Below, one piece after another: positions 8,481-16,796 of a stretch of 64,000 nt of DNA. Below the pieces are notes generated by a model. It was not told where the DNA came from. It ran no database searches and saw nothing but the letters and a program-made list of their open reading frames with translations. Source of the stretch: Alkalinema sp. CACIAM 70d (lineage in GTDB: Bacteria > Cyanobacteriota > Cyanobacteriia > Leptolyngbyales > Leptolyngbyaceae); NCBI GenBank assembly GCA_002148405.1, contig MUGG01000133.1:62001-126000 (forward strand). The letters run 5' to 3'. Numbering within the stretch: the stretch's first letter is position 1; the number at the start of each line of letters is the position of its first letter. Position numbers and translations under genes: made by a program.

Positions 8481-9551
8481 GTGTTGGATAAATTTGGTAT
8501 GACGATTTCTTTAGTAAGACAGGCTGCTCCTTTGGCTTCAGCAATATATCAGCGATCGGTGTTAGCAGAGGTTAACCTTTCCCATTTATCTGAAGCAGGT
8601 GATTTTGAGGCAACGTTAAATCGCTCTGGTTGGCCTACGCTTCATCCTGCTGAGTTGGAGATTTTTCAAATTAATCTCGGCAAGCTGTGCAACATGACTT
8701 GTAAGCATTGCCATGTGGATGCTGGGCCCGATCGTACCCGTGAGGTGATGTCCCGTGAAACGATCGATCTGTGCCTCGCTGCGTTGGATCAAACCCAAGC
8801 CCACACCGTAGATATCACAGGAGGCGCACCGGAACTCAATCCCCATTTTCGAGGGTTGGTAGATGAATGTATCCAGCGTGGGAAAAAGGTGATCGATCGC
8901 TGCAATTTAACCGTTCTTTTGCTACCGGGAAAAACGGATTTGCCGGAATGGTTCGCCGATCGTGGTGTGGAAATTGTCTGTTCCTTGCCCCACTATCGCC
9001 AACGCAATACTGATGCCCAACGGGGAGATGGCACCTTTGAAAAATCGATCGAGGCCCTGCGGCGTTTGAACCAAGCAGGTTACGGCCAGGGAGATCCGCA
9101 ACGGCAACTGACGTTAGTCAGCAATCCGGTGGGAGCGTTTTTAGCCAGTGGGCAAGCTCGGTTAGAGCAGGAATGGAAAACAGGATTACTCAAACACCAG
9201 GGCGTTAGCTTCGATCGACTGATTACGCTTAACAACATGCCAATTTCCCGCTATTTAGACTGGTTAGAACAGTCCGGAAATTTGCAAACATACCTAGAGT
9301 TACTGGTCAATTCCTTCAATCCTGCAACGATTTCTGGACTGATGTGTCGGAATACCCTTTCCGTATCCTGGGACGGATATTTATACGATTGCGATTTCAA
9401 TCAAATGCTGGAACTCGAAGTGGCTCCAAAGTTACATATTCGTGACTTCAATTGGCAAATTCTGTCACAGCGTAGAATTATGACTGGACGCCATTGCTTC
9501 GGTTGTACTGCTGGTGCAGGAAGTTCCTGCGGGGGTGCGATCGTAGATTGA
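8481..9551 (+). CDS. arsS: Radical SAM protein ArsS, arsenosugar synthesis
   Basis: A 356-residue radical SAM enzyme. C-N-M-T-C-K-H-C at residues 70-77 is the CxxxCxxC motif that holds the catalytic 4Fe-4S cluster, and D-I-T-G-G-A-P-E-L near residue 112 is the GGE-like SAM-binding motif. Extra Cys residues near the C-terminus (H-C-F-G-C-T ... S-S-C-G-G) suggest an auxiliary cluster, as in SPASM/twitch proteins. From work on the Synechocystis homologue, ArsS joins the 5'-deoxyadenosyl group to dimethylated arsenic on the route to oxo-arsenosugars. GTG at 8481 or ATG at 8499 could be the start; neither has a clear ribosome site. It sits between the peroxidase-like gene and arsM. Confidence 0.93.
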   Translation: MLDKFGMTISLVRQAAPLASAIYQRSVLAEVNLSHLSEAGDFEATLNRSGWPTLHPAELEIFQINLGKLCNMTCKHCHVDAGPDRTREVMSRETIDLCLAALDQTQAHTVDITGGAPELNPHFRGLVDECIQRGKKVIDRCNLTVLLLPGKTDLPEWFADRGVEIVCSLPHYRQRNTDAQRGDGTFEKSIEALRRLNQAGYGQGDPQRQLTLVSNPVGAFLASGQARLEQEWKTGLLKHQGVSFDRLITLNNMPISRYLDWLEQSGNLQTYLELLVNSFNPATISGLMCRNTLSVSWDGYLYDCDFNQMLELEVAPKLHIRDFNWQILSQRRIMTGRHCFGCTAGAGSSCGGAIVD

Positions 9552-9576
9552 TTTGCCATGGCGTTATCCTCTGTAC

Positions 9577-9609
9577 TTGATCATTCATTGATCATTCATT
9601 GATCATTCA
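9577..9609. repeat. Three perfect tandem copies of an 11-bp unit
   Basis: TTGATCATTCA occurs at 9577-9587, 9588-9598 and 9599-9609 without mismatch, in the 84-bp gap between arsS and arsM. Each unit carries the palindrome TGATCA. It could influence arsM translation or local transcription, or be a neutral duplication. Confidence 0.9.
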
Positions 9610-9635
9610 CTGTTCAATTCATCTCTAATTGCACT

Positions 9636-10841
9636 ATGACATCTTCCAATCCGACGGCCATTTCTACTGATACTGCAATCAATTACGACATTGAACAAGC
9701 CGTGCGCGATCGCTATAGCGCCGGGGCGCAAGCGCCTCAGGCGGCTTTGTGCTGTCCTACGGATGGCTATGATGGACGCTACCTACAAATCTTGCCCGAG
9801 GAAATTATTGCCAAAGACTACGGCTGCGGCGATCCAACGCGCTATGTGAACGCGGGAGAAGTGGTGGTCGATTTGGGTTCCGGTGCAGGCAAAAATTGCT
9901 ACATCATGGCGCAAAAAGTCGGAGCAGAGGGTCGTGTCATTGGTGTGGATATGAATGACGAAATGTTAGCCCTTTCCCGCAAATATCGGGGGTCGATCGG
10001 TGAGCAATTAGGCTATCACAACGTGGAATTTGTGAAGGGCAAAATTCAAGATTTAGCGCTAAATTTAGATCCCCTCCAAGCTTGGCTAAACCAGCATCCT
10101 GTCACGTCGATCGCGGATTTGACGGCCCTAGAAGCAGAGAGCGAACGACTCCGGCGAGAAGAACCCTTGATTGCTAGCAATAGCGTTGACGTTGTGGTTT
10201 CCAATTGCGTCCTCAATTTGGTCAAGCCCCAGGATAAAACCCAATTATTTGAGGAAATTTATCGCGTTCTGAAACGGGGCGGGAGGGCTGTCATTTCTGA
10301 CATTGTTTGTGACGAACCCCCTACAGAGAATATTCTCAATGATCCAGACCTCTGGAGTGGTTGCATTGCGGGGGCATTTCTCGAATCAGAATTTTTGCAA
10401 CGGTTTGAGGCCGCAGGATTCTACGGCGTGGAAATTTTGGCGCGTCAGGAAGAGCCTTGGCAGGTCATCGATGGCATTGAATTTCGATCGCTGACCGTCC
10501 AAGCTTATAAAGGCAAAGAAGGCCCTTGTTTCGATCGCAATCAAGCGGTGATCTACAAAGGCCCCTGGAAAGCCGTGCAGGACGATGATGGACACACCCT
10601 ACTGCGGGGCGAGCGGATGGCCGTGTGCGAAAAAACCTTCAACTTATACACCGATCCAAACGGCCCCTACGCCCAAGATTTCATCCCCGTTCTGCCCCAG
10701 ACAGACGTGCCTTTAGAATCCGCTCCGGTCTTTGATTGTAGCCGTGATAGTCTACGCCATCCCCGCGAAACGAAGGGCTTGGACTATCGGGCCACGATTC
10801 CTAGCACGGCAGATTGCTGTGAACCTGGCAGTTGTTGCTAA
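9636..10841 (+). CDS. arsM: Arsenite methyltransferase ArsM
   Basis: A 401-residue SAM-dependent methyltransferase. Motif I is V-V-V-D-L-G-S-G-A-G-K-N near residues 76-87 and a second SAM contact is G-V-D-M-N. Cysteines of the ArsM type are present: C39-C40 before P-T-D-G-Y-D, C64 in D-Y-G-C-G, and S-N-C-V-L-N-L in the catalytic loop. The enzyme methylates arsenite to methyl- and dimethylarsenic, the substrate of ArsS. The C-terminal extension ends in C-C-E-P-G-S-C-C, a Cys-rich tail that could carry the trivalent arsenic (inference). ATG at 9636 is chosen as the first methionine of the conserved frame. It is the last gene of the cassette. Confidence 0.93.
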   Translation: MTSSNPTAISTDTAINYDIEQAVRDRYSAGAQAPQAALCCPTDGYDGRYLQILPEEIIAKDYGCGDPTRYVNAGEVVVDLGSGAGKNCYIMAQKVGAEGRVIGVDMNDEMLALSRKYRGSIGEQLGYHNVEFVKGKIQDLALNLDPLQAWLNQHPVTSIADLTALEAESERLRREEPLIASNSVDVVVSNCVLNLVKPQDKTQLFEEIYRVLKRGGRAVISDIVCDEPPTENILNDPDLWSGCIAGAFLESEFLQRFEAAGFYGVEILARQEEPWQVIDGIEFRSLTVQAYKGKEGPCFDRNQAVIYKGPWKAVQDDDGHTLLRGERMAVCEKTFNLYTDPNGPYAQDFIPVLPQTDVPLESAPVFDCSRDSLRHPRETKGLDYRATIPSTADCCEPGSCC

Positions 10842-11414
10842 ACTCAACGACTGGATAGGCTCAAGGAGTCATTGTGCTGATCCAGTCGCACTAAGGAAAC
10901 TACGTACAAATAAAAATAAAATTCTAGGTGAAAGCTTAGAGGGGTAGGTAAGTCGGGGGGCGACAGGGGATGTCATTTCTCCGCTAGTCCCTCATCTCGC
11001 CCTGCTGATCCAGTTGTTAAAACAAGTCGCTTATTTTAACGAATTGCAGCTTGGCTCAATTGTAATTAAATTGTAGTTAAGAGAATGCCATTAAACTGTT
11101 GTTCAATTCCTGTCGTTAAAGCAATGTCGTTGAAGCAATGCAGTGAAATTAATTTCAAGATCATGTAGTCGCCAATTCTAGAGGTTTTATTAAAACAATC
11201 TAAAGTTTTCGCAACGGCGATGACAAGATTATCCAGAAAATCACTGGTACATAAGGCTATCCCAGATTTATAGCCAAATCGTAGATAGAGTGTGCTGATT
11301 GCCCACCCGATCGGGATTGTGGGCATTTTAATCAGTAGACCGTTCTAGCAACGTTAGATAGCAGCATTAAAAGAACCGCTCATAAAGATTGCCCGATTAC
11401 CCCATAAATTGCCA
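10842..11414. other. Intergenic region, about 570 bp
   Basis: A stretch of G/C complementarity near 10956-11012 (GGGGCGA with TCGCCC, long loop) could fold after arsM but lacks a T run. The open frame at 11066-11326 on the minus strand has no ribosome site or family resemblance and is not called. The glgP promoter should lie here. Confidence 0.45.
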
Positions 11415-13913
11415 ATGATGGAACCTCAAAATTGCCCAATTGTCATCGAAGACGATCGTACTGGACGCAGCCTTGAAACGCTCAAACGCGCTATTCTCGA
11501 TCACTTGTTCTACAGTCAAGGCAAGTTTCCCCGCGTAGCCACGCTAAATGACTACTACATGGCTGTGGCCTACACCGTGCGCGATCGTCTAGTGCACCAT
11601 TGGCTTTGCACCATGGACACCTACTACAGCACTGCACCGCGCCAGGTTTGCTATTTGTCCGCCGAATTTCTCTTGGGTCCCCATCTGGGGAATAACCTGA
11701 TCAACTTGGGCATGTACGACGAAATGAAGCAAGCCGTAGAAGCCCTAGGCATTCGCTTTGAAGACATGCTGGATCAGGAAGAAGAACCGGGCTTGGGCAA
11801 TGGTGGATTAGGCCGATTAGCAGCTTGTTACCTAGACTCCTTGGCTACACTGGAAATTCCAGCGATCGGCTATGGCATCCGCTATGAGTTCGGTATTTTT
11901 GAACAGGATATTAAAGACGGCTGGCAGGTTGAACTCACCGATAAATGGCTTCACCTAGGCAATCCCTGGGAAATTGCCCATCCTGAACTGTCGGTTCAAG
12001 TCAAGCTGGGAGGCCGTACCGAAGGCTACACCGACCACACAGGGCGCTATCGAGTCCGTTGGATACCCGATCGGGTTATCAAGGGCGTTCCCTACGACAC
12101 CCCCATTTTGGGCTATCGCACTAACACCGCCAATACCCTGCGGCTGTGGACTGCTGAAGCCATGGATTCCTTTGATTTCAACGCCTTTAACTCCGGCAAC
12201 TACTACGGAGCCGTGGGCGACAAGGTCTCCTCGGAAAACTTAACTAAAGTCCTCTATCCCAACGATGCCTTTGAGCAGGGCAAGCAACTGCGCCTAGAGC
12301 AGCAATATTTCTTCGTCTCCTGTTCCCTGCAAGACATCATCCGCACCCACTGCCAACTACGGGGCGAACCGATCGACACCCTGCACGAAAAATTCACCCT
12401 ACAACTGAACGACACCCACCCCGCGATCGCGGTTGCAGAATTGATGCGTCTCTTGATTGACGAGCATGACTTTGCCTGGGATGTCGCTTGGAACATTACC
12501 CGCCAGACCGTTGCCTACACCAACCACACCCTGCTACCAGAGGCATTGGAGAAATGGGAGATTGACCTCTTTGAACGCCTATTACCGCGTCATTTAGAAA
12601 TCATTTACGAAATTAATCAACATTTCCTCGATGACGTACGACTCAAATTCATTGACAATGAAGCTTGTATCCAACGGATGTCCTTGATTGACGAGTCGGG
12701 GCAGCGCTATGTCAGAATGGCAAATCTAGCATCGGTCGGGAGCTATGCCATTAACGGCGTGGCCGAACTGCATACTGAGTTGCTCAAGCAGGATGTTCTG
12801 CGGGAGTTTGCCCAGATGTATCCGGAGAAATTCAGCAATAAAACCAATGGCATCACCCCCCGTCGTTTTTTGGTGCTGAGCAATCCTCGCCTTGCCAACT
12901 TGATTACCCGCGAAATTGGCAATGATTGGATTAAGGATCTAAGTAAACTGAGCCAGCTAGAATCCTACGAGGATGTTGCAGAATTTCGTCATGAATGGCG
13001 GCAAATTAAGCGATCGATCAAACAGGATTTAGCTGATTACATCCATAAACAGCAGGGGATTACGGTCAATGTTGATTCTATCTTTGATATTCAAGCAAAA
13101 CGGATTCATGAATACAAACGGCAACACCTAAATGTGCTGCACATCATCACGCTGTACAACCGCCTGAAAGCCAATCCCGATCTAGACATTGTGCCGAGAA
13201 CCTTTCTTTTTGGGGGCAAGGCGGCACCGGGCTATTTCATGGCGAAGTTGATGATTAAGTTAATTAATGCCGTGGGAGAAGTCGTGAATCGCGATCCTGA
13301 CATTCGCGATCGCCTCAAGGTCGTGTTCTTGAAGGACTACAGCGTCAAATTCGCCCAACGGGTTTATCCAGCGGCAGATCTGTCGGAACAAATTTCCACT
13401 GCTGGCAAAGAAGCTTCTGGCACCGGCAATATGAAATTTGCGATGAATGGTGCACTGACGATCGGCACACTTGATGGCGCTAATATTGAAATTCGCGAGG
13501 AAGTTGGTGCCGAGAATTTCTTCCTGTTTGGCCTGACGGCGGAGGAAGTGGCCACCATCCAAGCCGCCGGATATCAGCCCCGAACTTACTATGAGAGCAA
13601 TCCAGAGTTAAAGTTGGCGATCGATCGCATTGCCTCCGGCTTTTTCTCCCACGGCGATACCCAACTCTTTAAGCCTTTGGTGGATAACCTGCTCTATGCC
13701 GACCCCTATCTGTTATTGGCCGATTACCAAGCCTACATAGACTGTCAAGACCAAGTCAGCCAAGCCTATCGGGATACTGATCACTGGACTCGCATGTCAA
13801 TTTTGAACAGCGCACGGATGGGCAAGTTCTCCAGCGATCGATCCATCCGCGAGTACTGTCAAGATATTTGGCGGGTGAATCCTGTTTCAGTCCCCCTTGC
13901 GTTACATAACTAA
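11415..13913 (+). CDS. glgP: Glycogen/alpha-glucan phosphorylase
   Basis: An 832-residue GT35 phosphorylase. It releases glucose-1-phosphate from glycogen with phosphate and pyridoxal phosphate in the cytoplasm, so it feeds dark metabolism. Family motifs are clear: E-P-G-L-G-N-G-G-L-G-R-L-A-A-C near residue 120, K-R-I-H-E-Y-K-R-Q near 560, and E-A-S-G-T-G-N-M-K-F-A-M-N-G near 680, whose Lys carries pyridoxal phosphate. Length is normal. The frame opens with TTG at 11409, but ATG codons at 11415 and 11418 are better starts; no strong ribosome site separates them. The gene is monocistronic, with long gaps on both sides, and the candidate replication origin lies directly downstream. Confidence 0.97.
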   Translation: MMEPQNCPIVIEDDRTGRSLETLKRAILDHLFYSQGKFPRVATLNDYYMAVAYTVRDRLVHHWLCTMDTYYSTAPRQVCYLSAEFLLGPHLGNNLINLGMYDEMKQAVEALGIRFEDMLDQEEEPGLGNGGLGRLAACYLDSLATLEIPAIGYGIRYEFGIFEQDIKDGWQVELTDKWLHLGNPWEIAHPELSVQVKLGGRTEGYTDHTGRYRVRWIPDRVIKGVPYDTPILGYRTNTANTLRLWTAEAMDSFDFNAFNSGNYYGAVGDKVSSENLTKVLYPNDAFEQGKQLRLEQQYFFVSCSLQDIIRTHCQLRGEPIDTLHEKFTLQLNDTHPAIAVAELMRLLIDEHDFAWDVAWNITRQTVAYTNHTLLPEALEKWEIDLFERLLPRHLEIIYEINQHFLDDVRLKFIDNEACIQRMSLIDESGQRYVRMANLASVGSYAINGVAELHTELLKQDVLREFAQMYPEKFSNKTNGITPRRFLVLSNPRLANLITREIGNDWIKDLSKLSQLESYEDVAEFRHEWRQIKRSIKQDLADYIHKQQGITVNVDSIFDIQAKRIHEYKRQHLNVLHIITLYNRLKANPDLDIVPRTFLFGGKAAPGYFMAKLMIKLINAVGEVVNRDPDIRDRLKVVFLKDYSVKFAQRVYPAADLSEQISTAGKEASGTGNMKFAMNGALTIGTLDGANIEIREEVGAENFFLFGLTAEEVATIQAAGYQPRTYYESNPELKLAIDRIASGFFSHGDTQLFKPLVDNLLYADPYLLLADYQAYIDCQDQVSQAYRDTDHWTRMSILNSARMGKFSSDRSIREYCQDIWRVNPVSVPLALHN

Positions 13914-14252
13914 TCGCAACTGATCCTTCCTGGAGGGGGATTAATTGGATTCCGTTGACAGGATTAATCTCGAAGCCTCTCAAGATAGAGACCTTAGGAT
14001 AGACATCTTCCCGCGCGATGTCTACGCAGAAGAAGATGCGTTGGAGCAAGTAGCTATGTTAACTTGCTTCAGCGCTTTTAATTTGCTGGCTCGCTCAGCA
14101 TTTTGCTTTTGCTCGATTTATTTGATCGATTTAATTGTATCGATTTCACCAGAGGAAAAGAAGGGGCAATCGCCCCGCTTGCATCTGACTCTTGGTATTT
14201 ACGGGTAGCATCTTTGGCATCTTTAGCATCTACTGTTGGCATCTACTGCTAG
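13914..14252. other. Intergenic region between glgP and the DnaA-box cluster
   Basis: About 340 bp with T-rich tracts and repeated GCATCT words (for example ATTTTTGGCATCTTTAGCATCTACT-like wording at about 14208-14250, three to five loose copies of GCATCTac). A frame at 13945-14208 begins with TTG and resembles no protein family; it is not called. Confidence 0.5.
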
Positions 14253-14670
14253 TCTTCCACAACTTCATCTTCGTTTTCCACAGCTTAGCCCTGGTTTTCC
14301 ACAGGCTCTCGCCAAAACTGCCAACTTGTTTTCCACAATTTATTTCCTTTGTTCACCCATTTAACTACCCCATAAGGGTGGAATACGGATGATCTAAATC
14401 ACTACGATCGTCCAAAACGTCAGGGTTTTGAAGGCTTTTCTAAGAATGTATTACTTGTAGAAAAAAGATTCAATCCGCAATAAAATGCACTTTTGAGTGA
14501 AAATATTGTGTTTTTTCCCAATTTTTCACCCAGTTAGCCTAGTTGTCTCAAGCAGACAACCGATGTATCAATTGCAACCCGTAAAAACACGCTCTACAAT
14601 TCCAAAAACCTGTGGGAGAATTTCGCCAGCTTTTGGTCAACCTGTGGAAAGCACTTGCAAGTTTTCCACA
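14253..14670. other. Candidate replication origin (DnaA-box cluster)
   Basis: Four exact TTTTCCACA boxes lie at 14274-14282, 14295-14303, 14329-14337 and 14662-14670. A TCTTCCACA box with one mismatch lies at 14253-14261, and an inverted CTTTCCACA box at 14643-14651. Weaker two-mismatch boxes lie near 14377, 14523 and 14611. TTTTCCACA is the DnaA box form known from cyanobacterial origins. Between the two groups, about 14440-14530 is very AT-rich and could be the unwinding element. The segment has no gene. dnaA and dnaN are not in the window; cyanobacterial origins are not always beside dnaA. Alternatives are a DnaA-titrating or DnaA-regulated site. Confidence 0.7.
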
Positions 14671-14695
14671 AGCTCATTCATCAGATTTAATAAAC

Positions 14696-14896
14696 ATGGC
14701 TATGAATTCTATGATTTCTCTATTTGCTGAGCTGCCCGAACCACTCCACCAAGCTCTAGCACAATATGTCGAAGCCCATCCCAATTGGGATCAAGACCGC
14801 ACGATCGCTGCGGCTTTATCTCTTTTCTTAATGCAAAATTCCCAAGACCAAGCCGCAGCCAGAGTCTATCTAGAAACCTTATTTGGTCAAGCTTAA
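14696..14896 (+). CDS. DUF2811 family small protein
   Basis: A 66-residue protein of the cyanobacterial DUF2811 family, function unknown. The pattern L-F-A-E-L-P-E-P-L-H-Q-A-L ... W-D-Q-D-R-T-I-A-A-A-L-S-L-F-L-M-Q-N and the end R-V-Y-L-E-T-L-F are family hallmarks. It is probably all helical, and the layout resembles short DNA-binding or ribbon-helix-type proteins, though this is not shown. The frame extends upstream into the DnaA-box region, but the family start corresponds to ATG at 14696 (or 14702). Its position immediately beside the candidate origin is notable. It converges with the DUF2949 gene 49 bp away. Confidence 0.85.
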   Translation: MAMNSMISLFAELPEPLHQALAQYVEAHPNWDQDRTIAAALSLFLMQNSQDQAAARVYLETLFGQA

Positions 14897-14932
14897 GATG
14901 GGTCAAGCTTGAAATTGAGTCAGGCTTGAGCC
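14883..14932. repeat. About three degenerate tandem copies of a 15-17 bp unit
   Basis: GGTCAAGCTTAAGAT, GGGTCAAGCTTGAAATT and GAGTCAGGCTTGAG follow each other across the stop codon of the DUF2811 gene. They share TCAAGCTT. This is a local duplication at the 3' ends of two convergent genes. Confidence 0.6.
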
Positions 14933-14945
14933 CTTCACAACTCTT

Positions 14946-15149
14946 TTAGGCAGCGTTGCTATTTTGTCGTTCTAGCCAATCAAAAATCTGATCCAGTTGT
15001 CGTAACGTGATCAACCCATACTGCCAGAGAACCATAGGTAACTGACTGGGCGCGTGTTGAGAATTATTGAGCGCTAGGGCGATCGAGTCCGCTGGAAGTA
15101 ATAGCTCGTCTCGAAGGAACTGCACTAAGGGATGATTGGTGGGTTCCAT
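14946..15149 (-). CDS. DUF2949 family small protein
   Basis: A 67-residue protein of the cyanobacterial DUF2949 family, function unknown. Hallmarks are M-E-P-T-N-H-P-L-V-Q-F-L-R-D-E-L-L-L-P, then Q-L-P-M-V-L-W-Q-Y-G-L-I-T-L-R-Q-L-D-Q-I-F-D-W-L. It reads as a small helical bundle. GGAGGGTG ending six bases before the ATG at 15149 is a strong ribosome site; the GTG that opens the longer frame lies inside that site, so 15149 is the start. The gene converges with DUF2811. Confidence 0.88.
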   Translation of the reverse strand: MEPTNHPLVQFLRDELLLPADSIALALNNSQHAPSQLPMVLWQYGLITLRQLDQIFDWLERQNSNAA

Positions 15150-15565
15150 GAATTGCACCCTCCTGAACGTTGGGGATTTTATAAATTAGGACAACATTTT
15201 TACGGGAACAATGGAGAAATCGCCTTACGAAAACAGTTTTATTGCGTAAGAACTTGACTTCGTAAGAACAGCTCAGGAACTACTCTAACAACAGGAACCG
15301 ACTTGAGGCCTAGCTTATCCGCCATAGGCCCAAAAAGTCTTTGTGATATTCTGCCTTATCTTTGACCAGAGGAACCAATTTTTTGGATTTCCTTATTATT
15401 CGGATGAAAGTCATCAATCCAAGATGAGTAATCTCTAAGCAATAATTAACCGTTCCTCGATCGCGCACCTGAGACGCTAGGAACGCTGATTGTTGCAGCA
15501 CGAGTGAGGATGCGAGCCGCTAAGACTATGCCCCGATCGCGCCGATCGCTACAATAGAAAGCAAC
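15150..15565. other. Intergenic region, about 420 bp
   Basis: It lies between the divergent DUF2949 and tatC genes. Open frames at 15310-15501 and 15446-15703 on the minus strand lack ribosome sites and family resemblance. It must contain both promoters. Confidence 0.45.
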
Positions 15566-15607
15566 CCTTGGACAGTAAACCTTGGGCAGTAAACCTTGGC
15601 CAGCAAA
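15566..15607. repeat. Three tandem copies of a 14-bp unit before tatC
   Basis: CCTTGGACAGTAAA, CCTTGGGCAGTAAA and CCTTGGCCAGCAAA lie at 15566-15579, 15580-15593 and 15594-15607, followed by a partial fourth. They lie about 20 bp before the preferred tatC start and so fall in its 5' leader, or in the coding region if the TTG at 15568 were used. Confidence 0.85.
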
Positions 15608-15627
15608 CCTTCGGACGGACGCTAGAC

Positions 15628-16482
15628 ATGACTGTTCCTTCGGAACTTGAGACAACAACTTCGGATCTGACTCCAGTGAATGCATTGTCTGGAGATGCCT
15701 CAACCTCTGGGGAAGACATCAACCTGTCTAAGTCAGCTCAAGTTGAGATCCAAGATGACGATCTGACGGATGATGAGCTAACAGATGATGTCGAAATGTC
15801 AATCTTTGACCATCTAGAAGAATTACGGCAGCGCATCTTCTACTCATTGATCGCAGCAGGGGTTGGTATCGTTATCTGTTTTACGCAGGTGCGCCCGATC
15901 GTGCAACTGTTGGAGGCTCCGGCCAATGGGGTAAAGTTTTTGCAACTATCCCCAGGGGAATTTTTCTTTGTTTCGATCAAAACGGCAGGCTATGCTGGCA
16001 TTCTTCTAACGGCTCCGTTTGTTCTGTACCAAATTATTGCCTTTGTCACCCCTGGCCTAACCCGTCGGGAAAAACGCTTTTTGGCTCCGGTGGTGTTAGG
16101 CTCCAGCGTGTTATTTGTGGGCGGACTCGTTTTCGCCTATGTGGCCCTGATTCCCGCTGCGTTGAATTTCTTTATTTCCTACGGCGCGGAAGTTGTGGAG
16201 CAAGCTTGGTCGATCGATCGTTATTTTGAATTTGTTCTGCTGTTAATGTTCAGCACGGGCTTGGCCTTCCAAATTCCGATCGTTCAGGCACTTTTGGGCT
16301 TTTTAGGAATTCTCTCCTCGCGGCAAATGCTGGCCGGTTGGCGCTATGTCCTAGTAGGCGCAGCGGTGTTAGGCGCAGTTCTCACCCCTTCAACGGATCC
16401 GCTAACTCAAAGTCTGCTAGGGGGCGCAGTTCTCGCCTTATATTTCAGTGGTATTGGATTGGTGAAGTTACTTGGGAAGTGA
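15628..16482 (+). CDS. tatC: Sec-independent protein translocase subunit TatC
   Basis: A 284-residue multispan membrane protein. It is the receptor of the twin-arginine translocase, which moves folded proteins across the thylakoid or plasma membrane. The family start M-S-I-F-D-H-L-E-E-L-R-Q-R-I-F-Y near residue 57 (conserved F-x-H-L-x-E-L-R) is followed by six hydrophobic spans, with the acidic Glu of the first periplasmic region and the P-G-L-T-R-R-E-K-R segment conserved. The N-terminal 55 residues are acidic and poorly conserved. A TTG at 15568 would add 20 residues translated from the tandem repeat, so ATG at 15628 is preferred. It converges with the toxin gene 26 bp downstream. Confidence 0.95.
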   Translation: MTVPSELETTTSDLTPVNALSGDASTSGEDINLSKSAQVEIQDDDLTDDELTDDVEMSIFDHLEELRQRIFYSLIAAGVGIVICFTQVRPIVQLLEAPANGVKFLQLSPGEFFFVSIKTAGYAGILLTAPFVLYQIIAFVTPGLTRREKRFLAPVVLGSSVLFVGGLVFAYVALIPAALNFFISYGAEVVEQAWSIDRYFEFVLLLMFSTGLAFQIPIVQALLGFLGILSSRQMLAGWRYVLVGAAVLGAVLTPSTDPLTQSLLGGAVLALYFSGIGLVKLLGK

Positions 16483-16508
16483 TCTTGAGAACAAAGGGCA
16501 TCCAAACA

Positions 16509-16796
16509 TTAGAAGATCTGGGGAAAATTCCTTGAGCCATGCAAGATTCGGAGTATTTCCACACGACTAGGACGAACGCGATAAAAAATGATGTAGTTGC
16601 CTTCAACCAGACAGCGCATTCCTGGCATAAGTTCATCCCGTGGCGTACCCATCTCAGGGTTTTGCCCCAGACTATAACAGCGGGCATCGATCTGATCGAG
16701 GACACGATCGGCTGCGTCTAGATTATCTGTACTGATATAGAACCAGATTTCGAGCAAATCCTCATCTGCAAGAGGAGTCCGAACCACAGGTATCAC
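16509..16796 (-). CDS. parE: RelE/ParE family toxin
   Basis: A 95-residue protein with the ParE pattern: V-R-T-P-L-A-D-E-D-L-L-E-I-W-F-Y-I near the start, P-E-M-G-T-P-R-D-E-L in the middle, R-C-L-V-E-G-N-Y-I-I-F-Y-R-V strand, and the end V-E-I-L-R-I-L-H-G-S-R-N. ParE proteins poison gyrase, while RelE relatives cleave mRNA on the ribosome. The sequence looks closer to ParE, but the target is not proven. Its GTG start overlaps the antitoxin stop by four bases (GTGA), showing translational coupling and a normal antitoxin-first order. Confidence 0.9.
   Translation of the reverse strand: MIPVVRTPLADEDLLEIWFYISTDNLDAADRVLDQIDARCYSLGQNPEMGTPRDELMPGMRCLVEGNYIIFYRVRPSRVEILRILHGSRNFPQIF

Noticed and set aside
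11066..11326. Minus-strand 86-codon frame upstream of glgP
   Set aside because: No ribosome site, no family; located where promoters are expected.
13945..14208. Plus-strand 87-codon frame after glgP
   Set aside because: Starts with TTG, no family and no ribosome site.
14253..14262. Possibility that the DnaA boxes are only chance T-rich words
   Set aside because: Four exact and two one-mismatch copies in 420 bp, with an AT-rich block between the groups, exceed chance; kept as a finding.
15310..15501. Minus-strand 63-codon frame upstream of tatC
   Set aside because: No ribosome site or family; codon use not gene-like.
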